A DNA stretch of 39,981 nucleotides, from assembly GCA_947380655.1 (NCBI GenBank), contig CANCRX010000022.1, forward strand, positions 1 through 39,981. Reading direction: 5' to 3'. Positions 25,091-33,098 of this stretch are shown in pieces (the first letter of the stretch is position 1; every line of letters starts with the position of its first letter). The position numbers and the translations under genes were made by a program. The stretch is from Alcaligenaceae bacterium (GTDB lineage Bacteria > Pseudomonadota > Gammaproteobacteria > Burkholderiales > Burkholderiaceae_B). The notes beneath the pieces were generated by a model that was not told where the DNA came from, searched no databases, and was given only the letters and a program-made list of their open reading frames with translations.

Positions 25091-26503
25091 ATGTGGGACG
25101 TAATCGTAGTCGGCGGCGGTAATGCCGCGCTGTGTGGCGCGCTAATGGCGCGAGAAGCCGGTGCAAGTGTTTTGCTGCTCGAAGCTTCACCTAAAGAATG
25201 GCGCGGCGGCAATTCACAACACACACGCAATCTGCGCTGCATGCACGATGCGCCGCAAGACGTACTGGTCGATGCCTATCCAGAAGAAGAATACTGGCAA
25301 GACTTGCTCAAAGTCACGGGCGGCCAAACCAATGAGGCCTTGGCGCGCATGGTCATTCGTGAGTCGTCGACGTGTCGTGACTGGATGCGCAAGCACGGTG
25401 TGCATTTTCAGCCACCGCTGTCTGGCACGCTGCACGTTGCACGAACCAACGCATTTTTTATGGGTGGTGGCAAAGCATTGGTCAATGCCTATTACCTGAG
25501 CGCCGAAAAACTCGGCGTAGATATCCTGTATGACTCACCGGTCGATGACCTCGAAATCAAAGACGGCAAATTTGTCGCCGCCATGGTGGGCGACAAGCGC
25601 TATGCCGGCCGTTCGGTGATTCTTGGCTGTGGTGGTTTTGAATCCAACCGCGAATGGGTGCGCGAGGCCTGGGGACAAAACGAACGTGGCGAGTGGCCAG
25701 CAGAAAACTTCCTGGTCCGGGGCACGCGCTACAACATGGGCGCAGTACTCAAAGTCATGATGCGCGAAGGCGCCGATACCATGGGTGATCCAACCCAGGC
25801 CCACTGCGTGGCGATTGATGCACGCGCGCCTCAATATGATGGTGGCATCGCCACCCGCCTGGATTGCGTGTCTCTTGGCGTGGTACTGAACTGCAATGCA
25901 GAGCGCTTCTATGACGAGGGCGAGGATTTCTGGCCTAAACGCTATGCCTTGTGGGGCCGTTTGGTCGCTCTCCAACCCAAACAAATCGCCTACACCATCA
26001 TTGATGCCAAATCAGTCGGGCGTTTCATGCCGCCGGTCTTTACGGGCGTCAAAGCCGACACCTTGCCCGAACTTGCACAAAAACTCGGGCTAGATGAAAC
26101 CGTATTCATGAAAACCATCAACGATTTCAATGCGGCCTGCCGCGTGGGCACCTTTGACCATACGATTCAGGATGATTGCCATACCGAGGGCGTGACTCCA
26201 GAGAAAACCCACTGGGCGCGTCCGATCGATACCGGACCGTTTTATGGCTATGCTTTGCGTCCTGGCATTACCTTTACTTACTTCGGTCTGGTGACAGACG
26301 AAAAATCAAGTGTGTTTTTTAATGGCCAAGCCAGTCCAAATATGTTCGCAGCTGGTGAAATCAGTGCTGGAAACGTCCTCGGCAAAGGCTACACAGCAGG
26401 CGTAGGCATGTCGATCGGTACTGCCTTTGGTCGTATCGCCGGCACACAGGCGGCAGCTGCCGCGAAAAAAATGAAAGAAGGAGCGCAACATGCAGTCGCT
26501 TGA
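25091..26503 (+). CDS. tcuA: FAD-dependent tricarballylate dehydrogenase TcuA
   Basis: A 470-residue flavoprotein of the fumarate reductase/succinate dehydrogenase family. The FAD-binding loop VVGGGNAALCGALMAREAG is near the start, with LLLEASPKEWRGGNSQHTRN after it. The C-terminal part has the second FAD motif (FAAGEISAGNVLGKGYTAG, MSIGTAFGRIAG). Known: TcuA oxidises tricarballylate to cis-aconitate and TcuB passes the electrons on. The tcuB gene overlaps its end by 14 bases, supporting the assignment. The true substrate here could be a related polycarboxylate. Confidence 0.88.
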   Translation: MWDVIVVGGGNAALCGALMAREAGASVLLLEASPKEWRGGNSQHTRNLRCMHDAPQDVLVDAYPEEEYWQDLLKVTGGQTNEALARMVIRESSTCRDWMRKHGVHFQPPLSGTLHVARTNAFFMGGGKALVNAYYLSAEKLGVDILYDSPVDDLEIKDGKFVAAMVGDKRYAGRSVILGCGGFESNREWVREAWGQNERGEWPAENFLVRGTRYNMGAVLKVMMREGADTMGDPTQAHCVAIDARAPQYDGGIATRLDCVSLGVVLNCNAERFYDEGEDFWPKRYALWGRLVALQPKQIAYTIIDAKSVGRFMPPVFTGVKADTLPELAQKLGLDETVFMKTINDFNAACRVGTFDHTIQDDCHTEGVTPEKTHWARPIDTGPFYGYALRPGITFTYFGLVTDEKSSVFFNGQASPNMFAAGEISAGNVLGKGYTAGVGMSIGTAFGRIAGTQAAAAAKKMKEGAQHAVA

Positions 26504-27689
26504 ATCACTTGCGCGCGAAGCGCAAAACCTGGCTGGCTCGACTGAGCACTCCATCAGCTGGCACAAAAAAGGCATCACGCAGAACGAAGCTGAAGTCGCG
26601 CGTGCCCTGCAAATCTGTAATGCTTGTCGTTATTGCGAAGGTTTCTGTGCGGTTTTCCCCGCCATGGCCCGCCGCCTGGATTTCGACAATAAAGCGGATC
26701 TGAATTATCTGGCGAATCTTTGCCATAACTGCGGCGCCTGTTTGCATGCCTGTCAGTACGCCCCTCCACACGAATTCATGGTGAACGTGCCCCAGGCGAT
26801 GGCAAAAGTCCGGATGGAAACCTATACCGACTTTGCCTGGCCTGCCTCGTTAGGCAAGCTCTATAAAAACAACGGCGTGACGTTGTCGCTTGCCACAGCC
26901 TTTGGTCTGGTGCTGTTTTTGGTCCTCACCATTTTGTCGGCAGGCAATCTGCTCAGTCAGCCCCAAAGCGCGCCCTTAGCAGGTAATTTCTACGCGATTT
27001 TCCCACACAACACGCTGGCCTTAATGTTTGGTGTGGTGTTTGGCTTTGCCGTGCTTGCACTCGGAATCGGCGTCAGACGCTTCTGGAAAGAAATCACTCC
27101 CGGTCAAGCGACACAAGAGGCAATGTCTGAAGCTGCGCACAATGCCTTGAAACTAAAGTATCTCGACGGTGGCCACGGTGAGGGCTGTAACGACGAGGAT
27201 GATCGCTTTACGCTGCGTCGTCGTCGTTTTCATCATCTGACTTTTTACGGTTTCATGCTGTGTTTTGCTGCAACCTCGGTGGCGACGCTCTATCACTACC
27301 TGTTTGGCTGGCAAGCGCCTTACGGCTATTTCAGCTTACCCGTCATACTGGGTACGGTTGGTGGTATCGGCCTGCTCGTAGGCCCTGCAGGCCTGCTATG
27401 GCTGAATCTCAAGCGCTCCCCCCTGCATGGTGATGCCGAACAAAAACCCATGGATCGCGCCTTTATCATCCTGCTGTTCCTGACCAGTCTGACCGGTCTG
27501 GGGCTGCTGGTCTGGCGCGAAACCAGTGCCATGCCACTGTTACTAGCCGTCCATCTTGGTATCGTGATGGCACTGTTCCTGACCCTTCCTTATGGAAAAT
27601 TTGCTCACGGCATTTACCGTTGTGCCGCGCTGTTGAAATGGTCGATTGAAAAGCGTCAGCCAAACAAATTAAGTCTGGGATCAGACTGA
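26490..27689 (+). CDS. tcuB: Tricarballylate utilisation iron-sulfur membrane protein TcuB
   Basis: A 399-residue protein. Two 4Fe-4S motifs lie near the N-terminus: C43, C46, C49, C53 (ICNACRYCEGFC) and C78, C81, C84, C88 (CHNCGACLHAC). About six membrane helices follow from about residue 128, with histidines that could bind haem. TcuB reoxidises the FADH2 of TcuA and sends electrons to the membrane quinone pool. AAGGAG lies 7 bases before the ATG, within the end of tcuA. A Bug receptor follows 32 bases later, in place of the TcuC permease found in Salmonella. Confidence 0.9.
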   Translation: MQSLESLAREAQNLAGSTEHSISWHKKGITQNEAEVARALQICNACRYCEGFCAVFPAMARRLDFDNKADLNYLANLCHNCGACLHACQYAPPHEFMVNVPQAMAKVRMETYTDFAWPASLGKLYKNNGVTLSLATAFGLVLFLVLTILSAGNLLSQPQSAPLAGNFYAIFPHNTLALMFGVVFGFAVLALGIGVRRFWKEITPGQATQEAMSEAAHNALKLKYLDGGHGEGCNDEDDRFTLRRRRFHHLTFYGFMLCFAATSVATLYHYLFGWQAPYGYFSLPVILGTVGGIGLLVGPAGLLWLNLKRSPLHGDAEQKPMDRAFIILLFLTSLTGLGLLVWRETSAMPLLLAVHLGIVMALFLTLPYGKFAHGIYRCAALLKWSIEKRQPNKLSLGSD

Positions 27690-27721
27690 TTTTCATCTAT
27701 TCAACCCAGGAGACCCGCATC

Positions 27722-28720
27722 ATGCGTCAGTCATTTTTTTCTCGCATGCTGCTGGCCTCAGGATTATTAGCCAGTATCACCTCGCTTGGACTGATCGGCC
27801 AGGCTTGGGCGCAAACGTTCCCCACCAAATCCATCACACTGATCGTGCCCCACTCCGCTGGTGGCACCTCAGATATCCTCGCACGTACGCTTGCCGCTGA
27901 AGCCTCCAAAATCCTGAAACAACAAATCGTTGTAGAAAACAAAGGTGGCGCTAATGGCACCATCGCAGCCAAACAAGTACTCAGTGCCGCACCAGACGGC
28001 TACACCCTGATGCTGGCGACTGCGAGTACCCACGGCATCAATCCAACCCTCTATACCAATCTGCCCTATGACGCCGTGACGGATTTCAAACCCGTCACGT
28101 TGCTGGCTACGGTCCCCAATGTCTTAGTCGTTGGTAAAAATCTGAAAGACAAAATCAGCAACCTGCAGGAATTGCTCGCCTACATCAAGTCGCAAGGCGA
28201 CAAAGCCAACATGAGCTCGTCCGGTGCTGGGACGCCTGGTCACCTCGCCAGTGAAATGATGAAGGCCTCAACCGGTGTGCAATTCACGCACGTGCCCTAT
28301 AAAGGCGGCAACCCTGCACAAGCAGATCTGGTCGGCGGGCAGGTGGATTTCATGTTCACCACCATCCCAGGGGCGATCGCTTTGATCAAAAACGGTAACC
28401 TTCGCGCGCTAGCGGTGACTTCACCTCAGCGCTCACCTGCGCTACCTGACGTGCCGACCATGGCAGAACAGGGGCTCAAGGGATTCCAGGCACTGTCATG
28501 GCACGGCATCCTGGCACCCGCCAAAACACCAGACGCTGTCGTGGCAACGTTAAACAACGCCTTCACCGAAGCGCTCAAATCCCCTGAAGTCACTGAGCGC
28601 CTCGCCAAAGAAGGCGCAGCAGCCGCGGATCTCAATACGGAAGCATTCCGGGCGTTCATCGCTCAAGAAGTCAAAAACTGGGCGCAAGCCGTCAAGTCCT
28701 CAGGCGCCACTGCAAACTAG
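27722..28720 (+). CDS. Bug-type (TctC family) periplasmic solute receptor
   Basis: A 332-residue exported receptor. The signal peptide is about 1-31 (GQAWA-QTF). The mature part begins FPTKSITLIVPHSAGGTSDILAR, with the ligand-binding aspartate in GGTSD, and has VENKGGANGTIAA, PDGYTLMLA, VPYKGGNPA and LPDVPTMAEQGLKGF, all family features. Placed directly after tcuAB, it probably binds the tri- or dicarboxylate that TcuA oxidises. TctA and TctB are not in this window. GGAG lies 11 bases before the ATG. Confidence 0.92.
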   Translation: MRQSFFSRMLLASGLLASITSLGLIGQAWAQTFPTKSITLIVPHSAGGTSDILARTLAAEASKILKQQIVVENKGGANGTIAAKQVLSAAPDGYTLMLATASTHGINPTLYTNLPYDAVTDFKPVTLLATVPNVLVVGKNLKDKISNLQELLAYIKSQGDKANMSSSGAGTPGHLASEMMKASTGVQFTHVPYKGGNPAQADLVGGQVDFMFTTIPGAIALIKNGNLRALAVTSPQRSPALPDVPTMAEQGLKGFQALSWHGILAPAKTPDAVVATLNNAFTEALKSPEVTERLAKEGAAAADLNTEAFRAFIAQEVKNWAQAVKSSGATAN

Positions 28721-28795
28721 TTTTGATTCAGGCATCATAAGTGGAAATCAGCATCGGTCTGACCGCACCGAGGCACCCTCTACATAAAACTGATT

Positions 28796-30022
28796 ATGCA
28801 AAAAACTGGCCCGCTTACCCATATTAAAGTTCTTGACCTGAGCCGTGTGCTCGCCGGCCCCTGGGCCGGACAGATCCTCGCAGATCTGGGCGCCACGGTC
28901 ATTAAAGTAGAACGGCCCGGGGCGGGAGATGACACGCGAGTCTGGGGCCCACCCTTCTTAAAAGGCCTCGATGGCCAGGAAACACGTGAAGCCTGTTATT
29001 TCCTTGCAGCCAATCGTGGCAAAGAATCGATCACGATCGACATCAGTACCAAAGAAGGTCAGGAGCTGGTCAAAAAATTAGCCAGCGAATCCGACATCGT
29101 TTTAGAGAACTATAAAGTTGGCACACTTGAACGTTATGGCCTGGCCTACTCAGATCTAAAACTCGTCAATCCTGCCTTGATCTATTGCTCCGTGACAGGT
29201 TTTGGACAGAGCGGCCCCTTAGCCGAACTGCCTGCCTACGACTTCATGATTCAGGCTATGGGTGGCCTGATGAGCGTGACCGGCGAGCGTGATGGCGAAC
29301 CCGGTGCCGGCCCACAAAAAGTCGGCATGCCCATCATGGATCTCATGACCGGGATGTGGGCCGCGGTCGGTGTACTCGCCGCGCTCGCACGTCGGGACAA
29401 GTGCGGTGAAGGCGAATACATTGATCTGGCAATGCTCGATGTCATGGTGGCCACCATCGCGAATCAGGGGATGAACTATCTGGTCTCAGGTAAAACGCCC
29501 CAGCGTATGGGTAACAAACATCCAAACATTCAGCCACAAGACGTTTTTGCGTGTACCGATGGAAAAATGGTGCTCGCGGTGGGGAACGACGGCCAATTCG
29601 CAAGCTTTTGTCAGGCGATGGGGCATCCCGCCGTCGCACAGGATGAGCGCTTTGCGACGAACCGTGCGCGCGTCGTTAATTTGCAAGCGTTGATGGAATT
29701 TGTCAGCGGTGAGCTCGGTCGGCGCACGCGCGCGCAATGCATCGAGGCGTTACGCGCACATGGTGTGCCGTGCGGTCCAATCAATACAATCCCCGAAATC
29801 CTCGCTGACCCACAAATTGTGCATCGTCAGATGCTGCGTTATTTGCCGCACCCGACCGCGGGCGTTGTACCGCAAATCGTCAGCCCGCTGAATTTCACTG
29901 AAGCTCCGCTGAGCTTTGAGCAAGCGCCGCCTTTATTAGGCGCAAGCACTGAAAAAATATTGGAAGAGATTGGCGTCACACCCGAGCAGTTCGCCGCCCT
30001 GAAAGCACGCGGTGTCATTTAA
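28796..30022 (+). CDS. CaiB/BaiF family (class III) CoA-transferase
   Basis: A 408-residue protein of the formyl-CoA transferase family. It opens VLDLSRVLAGPWAGQILADLGATVIKVERP, a strong family signature, and holds the catalytic aspartate at about D182 in VGMPIMDLMTGMWA. AYDFMIQAMGGLMSVTG and NKHPNIQPQDVFACTDG are also typical. Such enzymes move CoA between carboxylic acids in the cytosol. The donor and acceptor cannot be named; its place 75 bases after the tcu/Bug genes suggests a product of that pathway. Its end is 2 bases from the convergent hydroxylase gene. Confidence 0.9.
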   Translation: MQKTGPLTHIKVLDLSRVLAGPWAGQILADLGATVIKVERPGAGDDTRVWGPPFLKGLDGQETREACYFLAANRGKESITIDISTKEGQELVKKLASESDIVLENYKVGTLERYGLAYSDLKLVNPALIYCSVTGFGQSGPLAELPAYDFMIQAMGGLMSVTGERDGEPGAGPQKVGMPIMDLMTGMWAAVGVLAALARRDKCGEGEYIDLAMLDVMVATIANQGMNYLVSGKTPQRMGNKHPNIQPQDVFACTDGKMVLAVGNDGQFASFCQAMGHPAVAQDERFATNRARVVNLQALMEFVSGELGRRTRAQCIEALRAHGVPCGPINTIPEILADPQIVHRQMLRYLPHPTAGVVPQIVSPLNFTEAPLSFEQAPPLLGASTEKILEEIGVTPEQFAALKARGVI

Positions 30023-30024
30023 CG

Positions 30025-30981
30025 CTAATCACGCCCGAACATTCGACGAATCCCAAGCACCTGCTGGGCCCAAAACGTCTGTCCATAATCACGGCTGCCC
30101 TCTTGCCGTTGCTGATCATGTACGCCTGTCGGCAGATAGCCCGTATTGAATTTCGCGGTACCAAACAGCACATCCCAGACGGGGAATAACACCGAAAAAT
30201 TATGGCCATGCGCCGGACCTGCTGTCGACTCATCGTATTCAATGGAATGGTGAAAACGATGGAACATGGGGCTCACCAACAGGCGATCACCCCAGGTGCC
30301 AAAATGCATGCGCACATTGGCGTGAGAGAGGCTTTCGACAAGCTGGGTAAACACCACGATCAACACAAACTGAGCGGGTGGCACACCGATCAATTGCGAC
30401 ACAAGCACCAACACCGCATCACGTATAAAACTATCAAGCAAGTGGTTACGATTATCGCTCCACATTGTCATCTGACGCTGACTGTGATGTACGGCGTGTA
30501 ATGCCCAGAACCACGCGTAGCGGTGTTGTGCGCGATGATAGACATACTCGACAAAATCAAAAATCAGCAAATACATCACCAGGCTTACCCAGGGGATGTC
30601 TGTAACACCCGGCCAGAGTTCATCGAGATGCAGGGGAGAAAACCCGAGAACGTGCGCCTGACCAAATAACTCATTCCAAAGCGGCTGAATAGAGAAAAAA
30701 AGCACAAGTTTGAAAATGCCGAGCCGATGGATCAGTGTGTACACAATATCGATGCGAATCTGCCTGCGGTCGACAACAGGCTCTGCGGGTCGCAATTTTT
30801 GTAAAGTACCAAACACCACTACCAGCAAAATAATCTGCAAGATCCCGATCAGCAACCACATCGTTCCGGTGTAGGCGTCTTCGATCATGCCACCCAGCCC
30901 GGTATGGAAAAGTAATGGCTGCACGAGCGACTCGAACAACCATTGCTGGGCATCATCAAATAGCTCGATCAGGTTATTCAT
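30025..30981 (-). CDS. Sterol desaturase/fatty acid hydroxylase family membrane protein
   Basis: A 318-residue protein with several membrane helices (about 40-60, 84-105, 128-148, 186-215). It has the histidine clusters of the di-iron membrane hydroxylase family: HRAQHR (149-154), HAVHHS (162-167), an extra H near 220, and HRFHHS (241-246). These bind two irons that activate oxygen to hydroxylate or desaturate a lipid. The substrate is unknown. Its start overlaps the end of the upstream deacetylase gene by 8 bases, so it is last in a three-gene minus-strand operon. Confidence 0.88.
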   Translation of the reverse strand: MNNLIELFDDAQQWLFESLVQPLLFHTGLGGMIEDAYTGTMWLLIGILQIILLVVVFGTLQKLRPAEPVVDRRQIRIDIVYTLIHRLGIFKLVLFFSIQPLWNELFGQAHVLGFSPLHLDELWPGVTDIPWVSLVMYLLIFDFVEYVYHRAQHRYAWFWALHAVHHSQRQMTMWSDNRNHLLDSFIRDAVLVLVSQLIGVPPAQFVLIVVFTQLVESLSHANVRMHFGTWGDRLLVSPMFHRFHHSIEYDESTAGPAHGHNFSVLFPVWDVLFGTAKFNTGYLPTGVHDQQRQEGSRDYGQTFWAQQVLGIRRMFGRD

Positions 30982-32023
30982 GTTGCTTATTTTTCTCAGT
31001 CGATATGTCTAAGAGTGTAATGTCTGGTTGCGGCTCAACTTCATTTTGCAGCGTGCCTTCAGTTTCTAATGCCGCTTGCGTTTCAGCTTCAGTTTCTTTT
31101 TCAAGCTCTGTGGCAAGCATCTCCAGAGAGTCACCTACGGAAACCTGACTGTCACCCGCGAAGTTTTCCTGCACGCCCACGACAGGCTGCACCGAGGCGC
31201 TGCGCGCATACTTTTTAACCCACTCCCGATAGTCCGGATGCTGATCAAGCGTTGCGAAACAAAAACCTTTTTGTTTAAGCCCTGAGACTAAAGGCTCAAG
31301 CACGGCAGGTGCCCAGGGGTCCTGTCTGGACCAGATACCGAGGTGCGCCATCAGGATATCACCCGTACGTATATTTTTTAAGGCGCGCTCAAGCAACGCT
31401 GCATTGGGATATTGCGCGCTGGACAACTCGTCACCCAAGAATCCCGCAGGGGACCATCCTACATGCGCGTAACCACAACTCGCGCCAGCCTGAATCAGAT
31501 CAGGGGAAGTTTTACCGCCGGGCGCCCTGAAAAGCGGTAAGGTTTTGCGTCCCGTCATTTGCTCAAACCGGACATCCACGCGGGCCAGCTCATCGCAATA
31601 TTGCTGTGCGCTCCAAGTCTGAACGCGGCCAGCATCTGATCCGCTAGCAGGTCTGACTTTAAATTGATTCTCCGGCAGATCCGCCAACCAGTACACATGG
31701 TCGAACGTATGAGAGGCGAAGACATGGCCTTGCTCAGCCATTTTTTTCCACCAGGGCGCCCACGTTTCATCCAGACTCATGCCGCCCGTGCGGGTAGGTT
31801 CATTCGCGATAAAAAATGTCGCGCGGATGTTATTGCGTTCCAACACCTCCGAAATCAGAGATGCCACACCCATATGCCCGGTATCAAACGTTAAATAAAC
31901 AGGCTTGTCGCAATCGGCAACACCAGGCGCCGCGCTCGGCTCCGCCCCCCACGCCGCAGCAATACAAGATAACCCTGTACCAAGCAGTAGCTGTGAGATA
32001 TTGCGTTTAGATACGGCTCGCAT
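30974..32023 (-). CDS. Exported polysaccharide deacetylase-like (NodB fold) protein with acidic tail
   Basis: A 349-residue protein with a signal peptide (about 1-27). The NodB-type domain has YLTFDTGH (44-51), SHTFDH (104-109, metal ligands H105 and H109), FRAPGG (165-170) and MAHLG (226-229, H227). Motif 1 usually reads TFDDG; here the second aspartate, a metal ligand, is T48, while the catalytic-base aspartate D47 remains. The tail after about 290 is rich in Glu, Gln and Thr, looks disordered and is not part of the fold. It may remove N-acetyl or O-acetyl groups from a cell-surface glycan. It overlaps both neighbours (17 and 8 bases). Confidence 0.83.
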   Translation of the reverse strand: MRAVSKRNISQLLLGTGLSCIAAAWGAEPSAAPGVADCDKPVYLTFDTGHMGVASLISEVLERNNIRATFFIANEPTRTGGMSLDETWAPWWKKMAEQGHVFASHTFDHVYWLADLPENQFKVRPASGSDAGRVQTWSAQQYCDELARVDVRFEQMTGRKTLPLFRAPGGKTSPDLIQAGASCGYAHVGWSPAGFLGDELSSAQYPNAALLERALKNIRTGDILMAHLGIWSRQDPWAPAVLEPLVSGLKQKGFCFATLDQHPDYREWVKKYARSASVQPVVGVQENFAGDSQVSVGDSLEMLATELEKETEAETQAALETEGTLQNEVEPQPDITLLDISTEKNKQHE

Positions 32024-33014
32024 GATTCAGTGTCCAGACACCGTGAGGAGACTTGCCCACAGGCACCTGTTTAACGACCGCCTTTTTTTCCAGATCAATG
32101 GCCACGAGCTTGCCGGCCCAGCGCGCGGTAAACAGCAAGGTTTTGCCATCGTCGAGCATTTCCATACAATCCGGTCCGGCGGGTGTTTTGTAAGTATCGA
32201 CCACGGTCAGGGATTTAACGTTGATACGGCTAATCGTATTGGCACTGCGATTGCTCACAAACACATGCTGCTTATCACCCTGCGAGCGAAAAGCGTGCGC
32301 GCCCTCGCCGGTCGGGATGCGCTTGGTCAGCTTGGCTCCTGCTGCAGAAACCTCATAGACCTCAACTTCGGAGGCGCCGGTCATCCCAATCAATAAAGTT
32401 TTGTCATCCGGTGCGAGATACACATCAGCGGGGGTTTTTCCGACTGGCACGGTCCATAAAGGTTTTTGTGTCGCCAACTCAATCGCCATCAGCTCATTAC
32501 TGTCCTGCACGGAAATATAAGCAATCGTACTTTTCGTATCAATTGCGATGTGGCTGGGGGTTTTACCGGTCGGGATACGCTTGGCTAATTTCATCTCATA
32601 CTCATCGCCCTTTTTTTCCCAGCGGTAAATATCAACGTGGTTCAGGCGGTTCGCCGCCGTCACAAACCATTTCATGTCTGGCGAAAAGCGTAAATGATAA
32701 GGATCAGCAATACCTTTGAGCGTGCGCTGGATATCACCTGTTTTAGGATCCATGAACGTGATCGAGTCACCCGTAGCATTCGCCACCATCACCGACTTGT
32801 TATCCGGCGTCATATAGAGATGGTGCGGCTCTTTTCCAACCGGTACACGTTTAATTTCTTTGTAAGTGACGGGGTCAATCACACTCACATTTGCATTTTG
32901 TGAATTCAACACAAGGATGGGGGGAGCGGCAAAGACGACCGTCGTCACTAACAGGCCTCCCAGCAAAGAAAAAGCCAATTTGCCAGGCAATGCACACAGA
33001 GATTGTTTAGACAT
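32007..33014 (-). CDS. Exported YVTN-type beta-propeller protein
   Basis: A 335-residue protein with a signal peptide (about 1-29, ending VFA-APP) and about seven repeats of roughly 42 residues. Each has the pattern of the YVTN/lactonase-like propeller: VSVIDPVTYKEIKRVPVGKEPHHLYMTPD, DSITFMDPKTGDIQRTLKG and NTISRINVKSLTVVDTYKT are examples. No catalytic residues can be assigned, so it could be a binding scaffold or a lactonase-like enzyme in the periplasm. Its end overlaps the deacetylase start by 17 bases. A strong hairpin ends only 13 bases before its ATG. Confidence 0.85.
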   Translation of the reverse strand: MSKQSLCALPGKLAFSLLGGLLVTTVVFAAPPILVLNSQNANVSVIDPVTYKEIKRVPVGKEPHHLYMTPDNKSVMVANATGDSITFMDPKTGDIQRTLKGIADPYHLRFSPDMKWFVTAANRLNHVDIYRWEKKGDEYEMKLAKRIPTGKTPSHIAIDTKSTIAYISVQDSNELMAIELATQKPLWTVPVGKTPADVYLAPDDKTLLIGMTGASEVEVYEVSAAGAKLTKRIPTGEGAHAFRSQGDKQHVFVSNRSANTISRINVKSLTVVDTYKTPAGPDCMEMLDDGKTLLFTARWAGKLVAIDLEKKAVVKQVPVGKSPHGVWTLNHASRI

Positions 33015-33027
33015 GGTGAACCAAATA

Positions 33028-33067
33028 AAAATGGGGGAGGAACACGAATGAACCTATCCCCCATTTT
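33028..33067 (-). terminator. Rho-independent terminator after the SMP-30 gene
   Basis: A perfect 11-base inverted repeat: AAAATGGGGGA (33028-33038) and TCCCCCATTTT (33057-33067), loop 18 bases. On minus the right arm runs into a T-rich stretch (TTTTTATTT). It lies 31 bases after the SMP-30 stop and also fills the leader of the propeller gene. A second small dyad, CCGTA (33078-33082)/TACGG (33087-33091), lies between the stop and this hairpin. Confidence 0.7.
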
Positions 33068-33098
33068 CGCACAAACACCGTAAAACTACGGCAGTCTT

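Noticed and set aside
28721..28795. Possible terminator between the Bug receptor and CoA-transferase genes
   Set aside because: Only 4-5 base dyads (for example CGGT/ACCG) and no T-run were found; the two genes may well share a transcript.
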